64,000 bases of DNA from Eretmocerus hayati (lineage: Eukaryota > Arthropoda > Insecta > Hymenoptera > Aphelinidae). Below the pieces are notes generated by a model. It was given only the letters and a program-made list of their open reading frames with translations. It did no database searches and had not been told where the DNA came from. The translations under genes were made by a program, and so were the position numbers. Location: the NCBI GenBank assembly GCA_029851415.1, contig CM056743.1:78014186-78078185 (forward strand). The letters run 5' to 3'. Shown one piece after another: positions 61,072-64,000 of this stretch; position 1 is the stretch's first letter; each line of letters starts with the position of its first letter.

Positions 61072-61530
61072 TGTCTATGTCACCTATTCGGTGGGGTTGG
61101 ACTCTGGAGCTATGATATTGACAGGAAGAGTAAGCCAAATTAACGGTGGATATACTTTATTACAACTACATGCTGGCCGACAGAGCCTCCGGCCAGCTTG
61201 AGGGCACAACAGGCACTGAAATCATACGCCGCGTGAGGAAACGTGGCGTTCTCTCCAAAAAACCAGCTCACTTCATTTTCCATTCTCCAGCGCCGATTAT
61301 ATTATCTATCAAGGTTTTTCTATGATAACGACACAGCGCTATGCTGTTCTATTCCCGACGTTCTATTGAAGCATATTGACGGCTGTCTTATATTCATTAC
61401 GGAAAACTCTGAGCGCGCGGCTACGCGGACTGTACTCTTGCTATGCGCTATGTATATTCTACGTAGGGATATTATATGTAGGGAATAGTATGTATATGTA
61501 TATGAGGTAGATTGAGTCCAGAGGACATCT
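61072..61530 (-). mobile_element. possible LTR (minus orientation)
   Basis: Read on the minus strand, a purine tract AAAGGGGGGAGA (plus 61,531-61,542) is followed by TGTCCTCTGGACTC, as a polypurine tract followed by the TGT start of a long terminal repeat would be. On the minus strand about 460 bp later come TAATAAAGTATATCC (plus 61,150-61,164), a polyadenylation-like signal, and a possible CA end near 61,072. No reverse transcriptase or integrase was seen on the internal side (above 61,545) and no target duplication was found. It could be a truncated Copia-type element or a chance resemblance. Confidence 0.3.
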
Positions 61531-61544
61531 CCCCCCTTTAGACC

Positions 61545-64000
61545 AGAAAAATTTCCAGCAAGGTAAATTTTTCGTTTGAATATGGAATGGACTCAGTGAA
61601 CATAATTAGTATCATCGTGTTCTGTTGTGATTCTGGTTTCTGTAAGCGACTTGATGCTATACATGATAGTTCTTGATTGGTAACAAATCTATTATTCATT
61701 CTAACATGATGGAAGGTTTTCATATCTTGGTTTTCAATTTGAGTCATTTCAGGGCTTTGAGATATGATAGTTCGATGCTCATTCAAAGCATTTGTTGTGG
61801 ATACGATTCCAAGAGTGATCAATTTTCTCACACATGGATTATTTTCAGAATACTATTCCCTGTACAGATTTCCTCTTACTTTAAACAACATAATTCTCAT
61901 TTCGTACTCCAATTATCTAATAATAACAGATTTTGTTTCATTATCATCTGACAAGACTTACAGTACAACGTTATAGCAATCGCACTGGTATTTAATTATC
62001 ATTATATATTGATTTTCTTTTCTTTCATGAGGAAAACCATGGCTAACTCAATGGATACATCAATCCGTTTCGGAAGATGAATTCGATCGCTCGCTGAGAT
62101 GAAGACTTTGTTATTTGAAATTCATTGAATCAACATACTTGGTGATTCTATAAGAGCTTAAAATTTGTATGAAATAGTCTCTGAATGATCCGTGCCAAAG
62201 GAATATTCAGAAGCCTCGTGATTGATGTATAAGTTACGATTCAATTGATTCCATACTAGATCGATAATTGATCAAATATGCACGAATTTTTCTGCTTCAG
62301 GATTGGAGATGTTAATCAATTCGAAATCTTTTCCGTCGTTAAAAGCAAACGTTCGTTTGTCCTCGCAATCTCTATCCAACTCTATTGGTTAAAAAACGCA
62401 ATCGACTCTGAGTTCAATTTTTTATTTCAATGTTAAAATGACTCCGATCAGATGTAGATACGGATTTTGTTATTACTGTTACAATTGGGATCTGGGTGGA
62501 ATTCGTATCGTAGGGAAACTAAACGAAGTAGTCAAATTCTTTCCATGGGCATCAAATCTTTCCTACTCCACTCGGACAGATATTCATCTATCATATTGGT
62601 CTCCCTGAATTTGTTGGTCAAGTGAATCGACTGCTGTCTGATTGAAGATTGGTCGCAATAATCTCTGAGGATGAGTGAATATCTCAAGTATTGATTATTT
62701 TAATTCTCAACTATACATATATCACTCGACATTCTGAGTAATTTTGAAGAAAGCCAGGGATTAGTCGTTTTGTTTCCTGATATGATTCGTTCTCCGAATT
62801 TGCAACTCCTCACAAGCTGATATGCCGACTGAATCTATATACAAGAATGCATGATGATTCTATGAATTGTGATGATTGTATCTTCCATTGACTATTTTAC
62901 ATCAACGAGACCGAGATTAAATATTTTCTATATGAGCCATTCTACCTTCTACGGATAAAACTTTCAATTGTTCCTATGATTTTAGGTTATTTTGTATACT
63001 CACATAGTTTCGATATCCACCAGTACGATCTTGCACTGTATTGAGCTGTTATTTCGGAAAGTTCTTCTTTCCGACTGGATATCATTTTTCACTGTAGATT
63101 CAATGGGCTTATTTCGTTACGATGAGAACTATACCTTCTAATGCTTTTTCTTGACTCGTAAATATTCTATTCCATTATTCTACCTTATAGTAATCTAGCA
63201 CATAGATATCTAATTCAACAAATGTTGCTCATGCGAGATTATTTCACACTTCTTCACTTACTTATGATTAGATCATTTGGATCTGTATCGCGCCTGTCCA
63301 ATTTTATCAATTCAGATCTTGATATTGTACTCAGCTGCTTCAAATAATATCCCAGTTCAGATATTTCAATGTTTTTGAAATGTTCATCAAATCTATGTCT
63401 CTGTTCTCTTCAATCCGATCACTCGAAATTTTAATTTGTTTGGAACTTCACTCTCACTTTTCTACAGCGTAATTCATTTCTAAAAGATATTCATATATGC
63501 GTATCCTTTCTCATTGTGATTTTGTTTCTTCGCACTATGGGATATCTAATTCGGTAACATGGTTCATTTGAATAACTTCCGATAAGTGTTCACGGATGCA
63601 AATACGCTTTCTTACTGATGGGGTCCTATAAAACATATTCCTACGTGAGGGATTTGTCTTACTTGAAAGAATTAATGCATCAATGGTAAGATTTTGTTGC
63701 TGCGATTCAATTCATGTCCTATGCGAATGAAATTATACCAAGTGATTGGAGTCTAAGATTATTTTCTCAGTCAAAAGCTCGTCTAAGGATTATATGAAAC
63801 GATTCTCTAGATCATCTTAAAATTTCTCCTTTTGTCATTGGGGGACGATTATAAGACGAGGTACCCTGAGTGATTACGTTATAAAAACAACAGTTACAAT
63901 TTGTGGTATTCCAGTTAGATAGTTTTTGTTATAGAAATATTCATCCATGAACACCATACTTTGAAAAAGCAAATATCCATGTACTACAAGAATGGTGTAT
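61545..64000. other. unannotated AT-rich stretch to window end
   Basis: About 2.4 kb of AT-rich DNA without convincing genes. The longest frames (92-97 codons) lie at 61,538-61,976 and are not recognised; beyond 62 kb even these vanish. No repeats or RNA genes were identified. Confidence 0.3.

Overview
This window is eukaryotic nuclear DNA, most likely from an invertebrate animal. It has a spliced gene with short GT-AG introns (down to 59 bp), a long satellite array, several palindromic mobile-element remnants, a 5'-truncated LINE tail and a RAG1/Transib-like transposase fragment. No bacterial gene organisation, rRNA, tRNA or CRISPR array was found. The species cannot be told from the sequence.

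Layout. 0-2.8 kb: a nest of small foldback or MITE-like elements rich in GCGCAAAGT / TTTACGCAC motifs. 2.8-4.8 kb: nothing recognised. 4.8-5.57 kb: a near-complete palindrome of about 765 bp. 6.41-36.86 kb: a satellite array of about 142 bp monomers (roughly 210 copies), organised in a higher-order unit of about 2.0 kb and containing a 6.45 kb tandem super-duplication. Its last 0.6 kb is in inverted orientation. 37.78-42.48 kb: a 4.7 kb segment bounded by perfect 18 bp inverted repeats, with degenerate GGAATATTCC-type subterminal repeats and a nested LINE 3' end. 43.34-43.88 kb: a minus-strand fragment resembling RAG1/Transib-family transposases. 44.2-45.1 kb: a long imperfect inverted repeat. 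46.8-50.9 kb: two related minisatellite arrays (198/185 bp and 476 bp units). 52.12-53.0 kb: three copies of a 292 bp repeat. 53.04-57.49 kb: the one convincing protein gene, on the minus strand. It has nine coding exons whose phases join exactly into 684 codons and encodes a lysine-rich, probably nuclear protein of unknown function. 57.7-60.2 kb: GC-rich and GGCC-rich DNA upstream of that gene. 61.07-61.53 kb: a possible LTR. The remainder to 64 kb is AT-rich with nothing recognised.

The genes do not form a pathway. The window is mostly repeat biology around one unknown gene. The most notable items are the multi-level satellite, the TIR-bounded 4.7 kb element, the RAG1-like fragment and the unrecognised nine-exon gene. 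All similarity statements come from reading and memory of families; no database search was run.
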